Below, piece by piece: positions 1-9,048 of a DNA stretch of 47,357 bases. This DNA comes from an uncultured Clostridia bacterium (lineage in GTDB: Bacteria > Bacillota > Clostridia > Christensenellales > CAG-917). The notes under the pieces were generated by a model. That model was given only the letters and a program-made list of their open reading frames with translations, was not told the origin of the DNA and did not search any database. Position numbers and translations under genes: made by a program. Every line of letters starts with the position of its first letter. Within the stretch, counting starts at the first letter, position 1. The stretch covers positions 1 through 47,357 of the forward strand of contig CAMZEU010000004.1 of the NCBI GenBank assembly GCA_947305865.1, read 5' to 3'.

Positions 1-2
1 CT

Positions 3-2537
3 GTAGACTATGATGTTGAAGAGGCTTATGTTTATCTAACACCAATTAGTGTTGTATATGACGAAGATTTATCTTTTGAAAGAAGATTAATAAAGACTAT
101 AAGCAACGAAGCATTTGTTCAATATGCAGGATTTGTTATGAGACCAGGTAAAGATTTCATCTTTACAACTAGGATGTCTCCATTAATAATGCAAGAATCT
201 TTAATTTGTAGTTATTCAATCGGAGAGGCTTCTCCAATAGAAACCGCTTTAGAAGATGGCCAAGTTGAAATCTTTGGCAATTCAGCAACTCAAACAGCTA
301 TTATGTTCCAAATCGTAGATAGCACAGGAAGAATTGCAGGAAGAAAGATAATAGACCTTACACAAACATCCTCATTTGAAGTATCCTTCCATACAAACGG
401 AGATTACAATTTAACAGAGGGTTATACTATTGAAACAACATTAGATGCAACTCCAACACTTGGAGAGGGTGAAGGATATAGACTTATAGTAAGAGATGAA
501 AACGATAAGTTCCTTGGTATGGGTTCGACCATAACAGACGTTCTTGAAAACCAATCTCTAGTAATTCCAGATTTAACACCAACATTCTATAATGCAGCTC
601 TTGCATGTGCAAAGACTGTTAATGGTGTTGAATATATATTTGAAAACTCCGCAAACACAGATGGATGTGAACACGCATTTTCTCCATTTGAAGAAGGACT
701 ATTAAATTTTGATGCTGAAAGTAGCACTGTTACATTTGGTGTTTCTGTTGGAGACATTTATTCCACAAATGAAATAGACATAAAGGCCACTATAACAAAT
801 AGTTATCAAAGTGGAGACCCAGATATATTCTATCTAAACGTTCCATCTGGATTAACAGAGAGTAATACATCCAATGCATTAACTTCAGCAAAATGGACTA
901 ATTTAACCGGCACAGAAATTATTATTACAAATTCTGCCGGAACAATTACATATGGAAGATATACGTATTCTAAGGCTACCACACAAGTTAATGTTGCAAC
1001 TCCAGATGTTAAGAATAGAGAATTAGTATTAAGTGCAACAATTCTAGATTGTCCAGATGAAGGATCTATAAACCATGTTGGATTTAATAGTGGATTTGGT
1101 TCTTCTGGTGGTGCAATTATAAGTGATATTATTCCATATACGGCTGTACAAGATGGAGATAATTGGGTTGTTACTATAGATGAACTTAAGGATACAACAC
1201 TCGTTGGAGGATGGGAATATTCATTCTTGTTGGGTGATTTAGAAATCATGGTTACAAACTTCGTTGGAACTAATGAGGATTTAAATATTTCAGCAAAGGT
1301 AAATTATTATTTAGATGGCGAATCTGCTCATGCTTCAGAAGATGCTATTAAAGTTTATGTAGATGGTTATCCATCTCTTAACGGAAAAGAAATCAACCTG
1401 CAAAACTGGTCTTTAGCATTCTATTCAGATAGTAATTATTCATCTGTTCTTACATTGTCTAATGAAGAAAATAGTATTGGACAAACAAACATGACAGACT
1501 GTGCTTTGTTATATTTACAAAACCCACTTTCAAGTGCTTTCTATTATAAGATGACATATGGCGCAGAAAATGATGTATTAGGTAGTAGTGTAATTAACTT
1601 GCCAACAGCAGCATATGATGAGACAGCTAATGCGGAAGATACGGATGCTCCAACTTGTTATGGTACATTTGTAGCTAATGCTGTCACATTCAATTTAAGT
1701 GGAACAGAAATTGTTTCTACTAATATGTATAACACATATAACATCACAACAAATCTTACAGGAATACATTATCAAAGCAGAGTTGCACGTTTGGCATCTT
1801 CTAACTATGAAATTTATAGAACAGACTTTGATTCAACTAAACCATATATGGCTGTAGAAGATATCCCATATGAAAGCAGTTATGAATATGATATTTATAC
1901 ATTCAGAACTGTTGAAATAGGTGGAGTGGAATACGAGATATATCTTGGAAAAGCATTAGATAACTATACTGTAAGCACAATGATAGTAGATGGTTCATAT
2001 AATGCTGCACATGGTGTCGTATCCGGACCAACATTAACAGATAATGGCTCAGATCAACAATACATAGATATGGAAGTAGTTGCAGATTATCTGGTATCTG
2101 GTACTTCTATAGAAATTCACTGGGGCAACAATGACACAATTGAGATTAATCCTCAAACTGTAATGGGACTAGAATATGCCGCACATGATTATGATCAAAG
2201 TGTAGATGGTTTATGCTCTGTAATTATTAATAACCACCAAGCAAAACCAATAGAGAGTTGTCAAGTAGGAATTCAAGTTATATTCTCAAATTATTTGTCA
2301 GATAAGACGGGAAGCAAGGTAGTAGTTAAACACCAAGTAAGAACTGGTGCTACAGAAATGGCAGCATACAATTTAACCACAAAGGGTTGTGTATTTGCAT
2401 TAGAAGATTCAAATTTAAGAGATGCTAATGGCGATACAGTTCAATTCACGGAATATCAATTAGGTGTATTAGGAACAGCAAATTTATATGCGGTAGATAG
2501 TGATGTAATTTTAATTACAGAACATGATATTGCATAA
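3..2537 (+). CDS. Hypothetical large protein, 5'-truncated by window edge
   Basis: Reading frame of ORF 138..2537 stays open to base 3 (VDYDVEEAYVYLTPISVVYDEDLSFERR...); Ser/Thr/Asp/Tyr-rich, few Lys/Arg; no recognised domain. Confidence 0.75.
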   Translation, partial: VDYDVEEAYVYLTPISVVYDEDLSFERRLIKTISNEAFVQYAGFVMRPGKDFIFTTRMSPLIMQESLICSYSIGEASPIETALEDGQVEIFGNSATQTAIMFQIVDSTGRIAGRKIIDLTQTSSFEVSFHTNGDYNLTEGYTIETTLDATPTLGEGEGYRLIVRDENDKFLGMGSTITDVLENQSLVIPDLTPTFYNAALACAKTVNGVEYIFENSANTDGCEHAFSPFEEGLLNFDAESSTVTFGVSVGDIYSTNEIDIKATITNSYQSGDPDIFYLNVPSGLTESNTSNALTSAKWTNLTGTEIIITNSAGTITYGRYTYSKATTQVNVATPDVKNRELVLSATILDCPDEGSINHVGFNSGFGSSGGAIISDIIPYTAVQDGDNWVVTIDELKDTTLVGGWEYSFLLGDLEIMVTNFVGTNEDLNISAKVNYYLDGESAHASEDAIKVYVDGYPSLNGKEINLQNWSLAFYSDSNYSSVLTLSNEENSIGQTNMTDCALLYLQNPLSSAFYYKMTYGAENDVLGSSVINLPTAAYDETANAEDTDAPTCYGTFVANAVTFNLSGTEIVSTNMYNTYNITTNLTGIHYQSRVARLASSNYEIYRTDFDSTKPYMAVEDIPYESSYEYDIYTFRTVEIGGVEYEIYLGKALDNYTVSTMIVDGSYNAAHGVVSGPTLTDNGSDQQYIDMEVVADYLVSGTSIEIHWGNNDTIEINPQTVMGLEYAAHDYDQSVDGLCSVIINNHQAKPIESCQVGIQVIFSNYLSDKTGSKVVVKHQVRTGATEMAAYNLTTKGCVFALEDSNLRDANGDTVQFTEYQLGVLGTANLYAVDSDVILITEHDIA

Positions 2538-2560
2538 AATATAAAAATAACAAAAAAAGG

Positions 2561-3667
2561 ATGAATGAAAAAATGGAAGAAATCGTAAAAGAAGTTAACG
2601 CAGAACAAGACGTTAAAGCAGAGAAGAAAAAGAAGAACAAAAAGATAGCAATTATCGTTGAAGCTTGCGTTTGTGCAGTATTAATATTGGCTTTCGTAGC
2701 TTTAATAGTCATTGAAGTAGTTGCACCAACTACAGCAGCAGGCACATGGATCCAAGAAAACATTTGGAACACAAGTGAAGCTGGTGCTAAGTTCATGACA
2801 CATCTACCAGTCTTAATTAAGAGTGTCATTTACATCGTTATAGTTTTAGTTGTATGTATCTTAGTAAGATTAATCTTCAAGAAGATTATGGAGAAATCTC
2901 ACAGAGCACAAACAGTTTTAACTTTAATAGATGGATTAGTAAAGTATGCAGCTGCATTAGCTATTATCATATTGGTACTACAAGCCATTGGAGTAAATGC
3001 TATGGCAATATTCGCTTCAGTTGGAATTCTCACCTTAGTTATAGGTTTAGGATGCCAGAGCCTCATTGCAGACATCGTAGCAGGTATGTTCTTAGTATTT
3101 GAAAACGAATACAATGTTGGTGAAATCATTACAGTTGGAGATTTCAGAGGAACAGTTACAGAAATCGGTATTCGTTCTACAAAAATCTTAGACGCAGCTG
3201 GAAACATTAAGATTATCAACAACTCAGATATTTCTAATGTTATTAATATGTCCAGAGAATTATCTCTTGCTATTGTAGACTGTGAGTTCCCATATGATGT
3301 ACCAATCGAAGTTATAGAAGGATTACTCAAAGACAACTTTGAAGACTTCAAGAATAAGATTCCAGCAATCATGGAAGGACCATATTACAAAGGCGTTTCT
3401 GGATATGGAGATTCCAACGTTGCAGTTAAGATAGTTGCAAAGTGTAACGAAGAAGACAGATACCAAGTACAAAGAGACTTGTTAAGAGAATATCGTAGAG
3501 TATTCAGAGAAGCAGGTATAGACCTCTCCTTCAACCAAGTTGTTATTTCTCAATTCAAGCCAACAGAATATAAGGCAACACATCAAATTAAGAAAGAAGC
3601 AGAACAATTCGTTGCAGAACAAAAAGAATTATCCAAAGATATGGATCAATCTAACCAAACTTTATAA
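2561..3667 (+). CDS. MscS family small-conductance mechanosensitive ion channel
   Basis: TM helices followed by MscS core (AIFASVGILTLVIGLGCQSLIADIVAGMFLVFENEYNVGEIITVGDFRGTVTEIGIRSTKI). Confidence 0.93.
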   Translation: MNEKMEEIVKEVNAEQDVKAEKKKKNKKIAIIVEACVCAVLILAFVALIVIEVVAPTTAAGTWIQENIWNTSEAGAKFMTHLPVLIKSVIYIVIVLVVCILVRLIFKKIMEKSHRAQTVLTLIDGLVKYAAALAIIILVLQAIGVNAMAIFASVGILTLVIGLGCQSLIADIVAGMFLVFENEYNVGEIITVGDFRGTVTEIGIRSTKILDAAGNIKIINNSDISNVINMSRELSLAIVDCEFPYDVPIEVIEGLLKDNFEDFKNKIPAIMEGPYYKGVSGYGDSNVAVKIVAKCNEEDRYQVQRDLLREYRRVFREAGIDLSFNQVVISQFKPTEYKATHQIKKEAEQFVAEQKELSKDMDQSNQTL

Positions 3668-3705
3668 TCTTTAGTTAGTCATTCATCCATATAACATAGT
3701 TATAT

Positions 3706-3739
3706 AACCATCAGTGTTATGCTGGTGGTTATTTTATTT
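3706..3739 (+). terminator. Intrinsic terminator after mscS-like gene
   Basis: AACCATCAG-TGTTATG-CTGGTGGTT followed by ATTTTATTT. Confidence 0.75.
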
Positions 3740-3807
3740 AAAAAAATGATAGTTATTTCACATTATTCTTATTATAATATTATACGAAAACAAAAAGGGA
3801 GCATTTC

Positions 3808-4608
3808 ATGAGCGCAACAGGAAGTGCAATTTTAGGAATATCTTTAATATTTGCTTGTACTATTATAGGTGCTGCTTTAGTATTCTTCTTTAAGGGAAAA
3901 GAAATCAGTCCTAAATTAAATCAAGTATTTACAGGTCTTGCAGCTGGCATTATGCTTTCAGCAGCATTCTTTTCATTAATGCTTCCAGCAATTGAATCCG
4001 AGATATCATATATGCCTGTTTGGGCAGTTGTAGGTATTTCAATATCAATTGGTGCTGTATTCCTTTGGGGAATAGATAAGATAGTCCCACACTTCCATGC
4101 TGGAGATAATAAAGAAGAAGGTATAAAGACTTTGTCTTTAAGTAGAACCTCAAAAATGTTTCTTGCTGTTACTATTCATAATATTCCAGAAGGTTTAGCA
4201 GTTGGTATTGCATATAGCGCAGCCCTTGCTGCATGGACTGACGCTTCATCTAACGCACTTTGGGGAGCATTAATATTAGCAATCGGTATTGGTGTTCAAA
4301 ACATCCCAGAGGGCGCTGTAGTGGCTCTAGCAATAAAAGGTGAGACTGGTTCAAGTGTTAAAGGCTTCTTGCTAGGTGTTTGTTCTGGTGTAGTAGAACC
4401 AATTGCAGCTGTTATAGGTTTATTCCTTGCAATGCAAATTCAAGTTGTAATGCCTTGGGCATTAGCATTCGCTGCTGGTTGTATGTTATACGTTATTGTT
4501 GAAGAAATGATTCCAGAAATGAAAAGTGATACCGTACACCATCATGGTGTTTGGGCATTCATTATTAGTTTCATTGGAATGACAATAATGGAAATTGCAC
4601 TAGGTTAA
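3808..4608 (+). CDS. ZIP family metal transporter
   Basis: HNIPEGLAVGIAYS and QNIPEGAVVALAI ZIP motifs, multiple TM helices. Confidence 0.93.
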   Translation: MSATGSAILGISLIFACTIIGAALVFFFKGKEISPKLNQVFTGLAAGIMLSAAFFSLMLPAIESEISYMPVWAVVGISISIGAVFLWGIDKIVPHFHAGDNKEEGIKTLSLSRTSKMFLAVTIHNIPEGLAVGIAYSAALAAWTDASSNALWGALILAIGIGVQNIPEGAVVALAIKGETGSSVKGFLLGVCSGVVEPIAAVIGLFLAMQIQVVMPWALAFAAGCMLYVIVEEMIPEMKSDTVHHHGVWAFIISFIGMTIMEIALG

Positions 4609-5765
4609 TAATCGTAGTCTATATTTACAATATAGTTATAATCCGGATATTTTTCTCTTAAAGCATTTTTTACACTATCACAAGTTCCATGTGGGTCTTT
4701 ATCATCGAAGTCTATAACTAAATCAAAGAACACGATTTTTTCTTCTTCGTTTACATAGAAACCATGAGTTTGAAGAATATGTGGTTTATCTTTTGTAAGT
4801 TCGTCTAAATCTGCCTTATTATCTCTAGAAATTTCTGTGCTTGTATTATCTGCATATACTCCAACTGTCATTATCATGTTGTATTTGAAATACATATGTC
4901 CTGCAATTTGCTTCTCAAGAGCCATCATTTCTTGGGCATTCATATCATCTCGTACAGCAATATGAACAGAACCAATGTATTTATTTGTTCCATAGTTATT
5001 TAGAATCAAATCATAAACGCCTTTAACTTCCTCAAATTGGGCTATATCTTCTTTTACTTTTCTTGTGGTTTCATCATCTATACGAATACCAATGATTAAA
5101 GAGAGGGATTCTTTTATAATTCCAAAACCGGATTTAAGAATGAATAAGCCAATGATTATACCTACATAACCTTCTATGTAGAAGTGTCCGTATAGTGCAA
5201 CTATTGCAGAAATTAATGTGCCGGTGGAGAGGATTGCATCAAATAAAGCATCCATACCACTTGCTTTTAGTGTATCACTGTTGAGTTTCTTCGCTTGAAT
5301 TCTATAGAATATGCCAAGTCCAAGTTTTATAAAAATAGCAACACCAATAATTACAAGGGATATAACTGTATAGGATGGCAATACTTTAGTATTGAAGTAT
5401 TCTATTATGGATACTATAGATTCATAAATAGCCATACCACCAGCAAATAAAATGATAGCACCAATAATAGTGGAAGTGAGGTATTCAATTCTTCCATGTC
5501 CATAAGGGTGCTTTCTGTCTGGTTTTTTATTTGAAAGTTTTGTTCCAATGATGGTAATAATGGATGAGAGGGCATCTGTTAAGTTGTTTAAAGCATCCAT
5601 GATAATTGCAACGGATCCTGCCAAGAAACCAATTACAGCCTTTATAGCAACTAAGACAACGTTGCCACCTATACCAACGATACTTGTTCCAACAATACCT
5701 TTTTCTCTAGCTTTAATGACTTTGTCTAAATCGACATTTTTGTTCTCTAAATCTAATTTTTCCAT
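4605..5765 (-). CDS. Cation diffusion facilitator (CDF) family transporter
   Basis: SVAIIMDALNNLTDALSSIITIIG, KKPDRKHPYGHGRIEYL; start chosen at the ATG with AGAGGTAA SD (MEKLDLEN). Confidence 0.92.
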   Translation of the reverse strand: MEKLDLENKNVDLDKVIKAREKGIVGTSIVGIGGNVVLVAIKAVIGFLAGSVAIIMDALNNLTDALSSIITIIGTKLSNKKPDRKHPYGHGRIEYLTSTIIGAIILFAGGMAIYESIVSIIEYFNTKVLPSYTVISLVIIGVAIFIKLGLGIFYRIQAKKLNSDTLKASGMDALFDAILSTGTLISAIVALYGHFYIEGYVGIIIGLFILKSGFGIIKESLSLIIGIRIDDETTRKVKEDIAQFEEVKGVYDLILNNYGTNKYIGSVHIAVRDDMNAQEMMALEKQIAGHMYFKYNMIMTVGVYADNTSTEISRDNKADLDELTKDKPHILQTHGFYVNEEEKIVFFDLVIDFDDKDPHGTCDSVKNALREKYPDYNYIVNIDYDY

Positions 5766-5795
5766 AATTACCTCTAATAACAAATTGTATTATCA

Positions 5796-7466
5796 TTAAG
5801 ATAATAATGCAACGGCTATTGTGCAATAAATTATTAATGAGAGAGCATCTACTATAGTTGTAATGAATGGACTTGCAACTACAGCAGGGTCTAACTTGCA
5901 TTTCTTTGCAAGCAATGGGAGTAAACAGCCAACCATCTTCGCAATAACTACTGTGATGAATAATGCAAGGGATACTATAGCACAACGAATAGGAGTGTAG
6001 TCATGGTATCCAAAAGCAAGATTATCTAATAACATAAGTTTTCCGAAGCAAGCAACTGCTAGGGTGGCGCCAAGCAACATAGAAACACGTATTTCTTTCC
6101 ATAGGACTCTAAATACATCTTTCGTTTCAACTTCACCAAGAGCTAAGGAACGAATAACTGTAACGGAAGCTTGTGAACCAGCATTACCACCCGTATCCAT
6201 AATCATAGGAACACAAGCAAACAATACAGCACTAATTGCACTTAATTTTGCTTCATACTTATTTATAATAAGTCCTGTGAAGGTTGCACTAACTAAGAGA
6301 ACAAGCAACCAAGGAATTCTGTTCTTCCAAATGCCAAATACACTTGTTTTAAGGTATGGTTTATCACTTGGACGGATAGCGTTCATCTTTGCGATATCTT
6401 CCGTGTTCTCTTCTTGCAAAACATCAATAGCATCGTCAACTGTAACAATACCAACTAATCTGTTTTCATCATCTACAACTGGTATTGCAAGGAAGCCATA
6501 TTCTGCAAGTTTTCTAGAAACATCTTCTTGGTCGTCTGTGGTATGTGCATAAATAACGTTTTCTTCCATGATATCTTCAATAAGGGTATCTGGGGAGGCG
6601 AGCATCAAGTCTTTTGCAGATACAAGACCAATAAGTTTATTTGTTCTATCTACAACATAACATGTGTAAATTGTTTCCTTGTTAATAGCATTTTTTCTAA
6701 TCTTTTCAAATGCATGTTCAACTGTGATATCTGGATAGAAGTACATGTACTCAACAGTCATGATAGAGCCAGCGCTATCTTCTGGGTACTTAAGAATTTG
6801 GTTTAAGTATTTTCTCTTTGCTGGATCTATTTTTGCAAGAAGTCTTTTTACAACATTGGATGGCATTTCTTCCACGATATCTGCCATATCGTCAACGAAC
6901 ATCTCGTCTGTAACTTCTTTCAATTCCTGGTCTGTTAATCTATTAAGTAATTCTTCTTGTGTATCTGAATCCATTTCTACGAAAGCCTCAGCAGCTGCAT
7001 CCTTTGGAAGAAGTCTAAAGAGGATAGGCATATCTTCTGGAGGAGTATTTTCGAAAATATCTGCCAAGTCGTTTTCGTTCATAGATGCGAGTAATGGCTT
7101 AAGAGTAGTGAAGTTCTTTTCTTTAAGGAGGAGGTTAATTTCTTCATAGTCTACAATCTTAAGAGCGGTTTTTTCTGGCAAGTCTTCAATGATGTCAACT
7201 TTGTCTTCTGCATCTACTTCTTCTAGGAATTCATCCAATTCTTCAGTATTCAAGCTGTCAATAATTTTTTGCTTGGTATCTGGTTCCAATTCAATAAGTA
7301 CATCAGCAAGGAAGTCGCTTTCAAGTTCCTTACAGATATGGATTAAAGTAGCATCATCTAATTCTTCTAGAATAGATGCGGCAAATCTTGCATTTAATTG
7401 AGAAAGTTCTTCTGCAGCAAGAGAATAATTGCCTTCTTTCAAAAGTTCAAGAATTCTTTCCTTCAT
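5796..7466 (-). CDS. mgtE: Magnesium transporter MgtE
   Basis: N domain helical repeats, CBS pair (AGSIMTVEYMYFYPD..., LIEDIMEENVIYAHTTDDQEDVSRK), TM domain PMIMDTGGNAGSQASVTVIRSLALGE. Confidence 0.97.
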   Translation of the reverse strand: MKERILELLKEGNYSLAAEELSQLNARFAASILEELDDATLIHICKELESDFLADVLIELEPDTKQKIIDSLNTEELDEFLEEVDAEDKVDIIEDLPEKTALKIVDYEEINLLLKEKNFTTLKPLLASMNENDLADIFENTPPEDMPILFRLLPKDAAAEAFVEMDSDTQEELLNRLTDQELKEVTDEMFVDDMADIVEEMPSNVVKRLLAKIDPAKRKYLNQILKYPEDSAGSIMTVEYMYFYPDITVEHAFEKIRKNAINKETIYTCYVVDRTNKLIGLVSAKDLMLASPDTLIEDIMEENVIYAHTTDDQEDVSRKLAEYGFLAIPVVDDENRLVGIVTVDDAIDVLQEENTEDIAKMNAIRPSDKPYLKTSVFGIWKNRIPWLLVLLVSATFTGLIINKYEAKLSAISAVLFACVPMIMDTGGNAGSQASVTVIRSLALGEVETKDVFRVLWKEIRVSMLLGATLAVACFGKLMLLDNLAFGYHDYTPIRCAIVSLALFITVVIAKMVGCLLPLLAKKCKLDPAVVASPFITTIVDALSLIIYCTIAVALLS

Positions 7467-7507
7467 AATTAAAGTAAGTCAGAGATTATCTACAAAGAAA
7501 ATATAGA

Positions 7508-7576
7508 TTAAAAGTTATTGGAACAAGCCAAACAACTTCGATAAGGTACATCTTCTTCACATAAGTGATAGTTCAT
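7508..7576 (-). CDS. Putative 22-codon leader peptide upstream of mgtE (MNYHLCEEDVPYRSCLACSNNF)
   Basis: ATG at 7576-7574, stop TAA 7510-7508; SD AAAGGAGG at 7592-7585 with 8-nt spacing; good promoter just upstream; mgtE itself has no visible SD. Confidence 0.6.
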   Translation of the reverse strand: MNYHLCEEDVPYRSCLACSNNF

Positions 7577-7619
7577 GACTCGTTCCTCCTTTAAGAATTA
7601 CACTACTGTGTTTTTGCCT

Positions 7620-7648
7620 ATTCTAACACCTTAATTTTTTTATGGCAA
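7620..7648 (-). promoter_or_regulatory. Sigma-A-type promoter for leader ORF/mgtE
   Basis: TTGCCA (7648-7643), 17-nt spacer, TAGAAT (7625-7620) on minus strand. Confidence 0.7.
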
Positions 7649-7655
7649 CCATTTT

Positions 7656-7693
7656 TATAAAATAAAAAACTCCCATCTTTTAAGACAGGAGTT
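7656..7693 (-). terminator. Intrinsic terminator of aminotransferase gene
   Basis: Minus strand AACTCCTGTCTTAAAAGATGGGAGTT followed by TTTTATTTTAT. Confidence 0.75.
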
Positions 7694-7715
7694 AGTGTAT
7701 AGATAATATTATATA

Positions 7716-8909
7716 TTATTTGTAAGACTCAATAAGTTCCTTAAATGCAGGAAGGGAACGCTTAATCATAGCGTTGCTTACACAATATGCTGCTCTTACA
7801 TATCCCTTTGCTCCGAAGTCATCTCCTGGAACTAGTAATAATCCATAGTTCTTTGCACGGTTAGAGAATGCTCTGGCATCTGGCTCTGGTGTTTTAATGA
7901 ATAAATAGAATGCACCATCTGGTCTTACACAAGTGTAACCCATTTCTGTCAGAGAATTATAAAGAAGGTTTCTATTTTCTTCATATGCCTTTACATTTGG
8001 AAGATCATTTACACAGTCCATAATAACATTTTGCCAAATGGATGGAGCACAAACATAACCCATTGCTCTTCCAGCACCACAAACAGCTGCATATAGTTCA
8101 TCTGCACCTTCTGCTTTTGGAGAAACTGCAACGTAACCAATTCTTTCACCAGGGAGAGAAAGGGATTTGGAGTAACTATAACAAACAACTGTATTGTCAT
8201 AGTAGTTCATAATATATGGAACCTTTACATCTCCATAAACAATTTCTCTATATGGTTCATCTGCAATAATATAAATAGGATTTCCAAATTCTTTAGATTT
8301 CTTGTTTAGGAGTGTAACAATTTTCTTTATTGTTTCTTCACTAAATACAGCACCACTTGGATTATTTGGACTATTAACAATTATTGCTTTTGTATTCTTG
8401 TTAATTGCTTCTTCGAGGGCATCAAAATCCGGACCAAAATCTGGTTCGCTATATGGTACAACTACAGGTTTTCCACCGGCAGATAAAGTAAATACTTTAT
8501 ATTCAGGGAAGAATGGAGCAAGAATAATAAATTCATTATTGCCAGAGTTTAATCCTCTTAATGAAATACAAAGGGAAGCAGCTGCACCACAAGTCATGTA
8601 AATATAATCTTCATTAATATCTACACCGAATCTTGTTTTAATGTTATTTGCAACAGCTTTTCTAACTCTTAAATCTCCTGGAGCAGAAGTATATCCATGA
8701 ACTAGAGTAGTGTCTGGGATAGCCACTATTCTTTCTAAAGACTTTCTTACACTTTCTGGAGCAGGAACATTTGGATTGCCTAGAGAATAATCATAAACCT
8801 TATCTGCACCAACTTCTAAGGCTCTTTTCTTTCCGAATTCAAATAATTCTCTAATGGAACTTCTATTTGTTCCGTAGTTTACCATATCTTGGTTGAATAA
8901 ATTGCTCAT
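7716..8909 (-). CDS. PLP-dependent class I/II aminotransferase
   Basis: KAIIVNSPNNPSGAVFSEE, YIIADEPYREIVYG, VCYSYSKSLSLPGERIGYV; SD AGAGGTG before ATG 8909. Confidence 0.93.
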   Translation of the reverse strand: MSNLFNQDMVNYGTNRSSIRELFEFGKKRALEVGADKVYDYSLGNPNVPAPESVRKSLERIVAIPDTTLVHGYTSAPGDLRVRKAVANNIKTRFGVDINEDYIYMTCGAAASLCISLRGLNSGNNEFIILAPFFPEYKVFTLSAGGKPVVVPYSEPDFGPDFDALEEAINKNTKAIIVNSPNNPSGAVFSEETIKKIVTLLNKKSKEFGNPIYIIADEPYREIVYGDVKVPYIMNYYDNTVVCYSYSKSLSLPGERIGYVAVSPKAEGADELYAAVCGAGRAMGYVCAPSIWQNVIMDCVNDLPNVKAYEENRNLLYNSLTEMGYTCVRPDGAFYLFIKTPEPDARAFSNRAKNYGLLLVPGDDFGAKGYVRAAYCVSNAMIKRSLPAFKELIESYK

Positions 8910-8932
8910 ATGCACCTCTTTTAATTGTTATT

Positions 8933-8961
8933 ATAATAACACTTGAATTATTAAGTATCAA
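8933..8961 (-). promoter_or_regulatory. Promoter of aminotransferase gene
   Basis: Minus strand TTGATA-N17-TATTAT. Confidence 0.6.
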
Positions 8962-8989
8962 AGATTATTTTTCTAAATAGTTTTGTTTG

Positions 8990-9018
8990 TTGAAAATAAA
9001 GCACAAATTAAGTATAAT
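8990..9018 (+). promoter_or_regulatory. Promoter of M32 peptidase gene
   Basis: TTGAAA-N17-TATAAT. Confidence 0.7.
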
Positions 9019-9048
9019 TTTTGAGGAATTAAATATAAGAGGTGAAAT

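Noticed and set aside
7466-7620. M-box (ykoK) Mg2+ riboswitch upstream of mgtE
   Set aside because: The promoter leaves only about 25 nt before the leader-ORF SD, and the downstream region contains that ORF; I see no M-box consensus.
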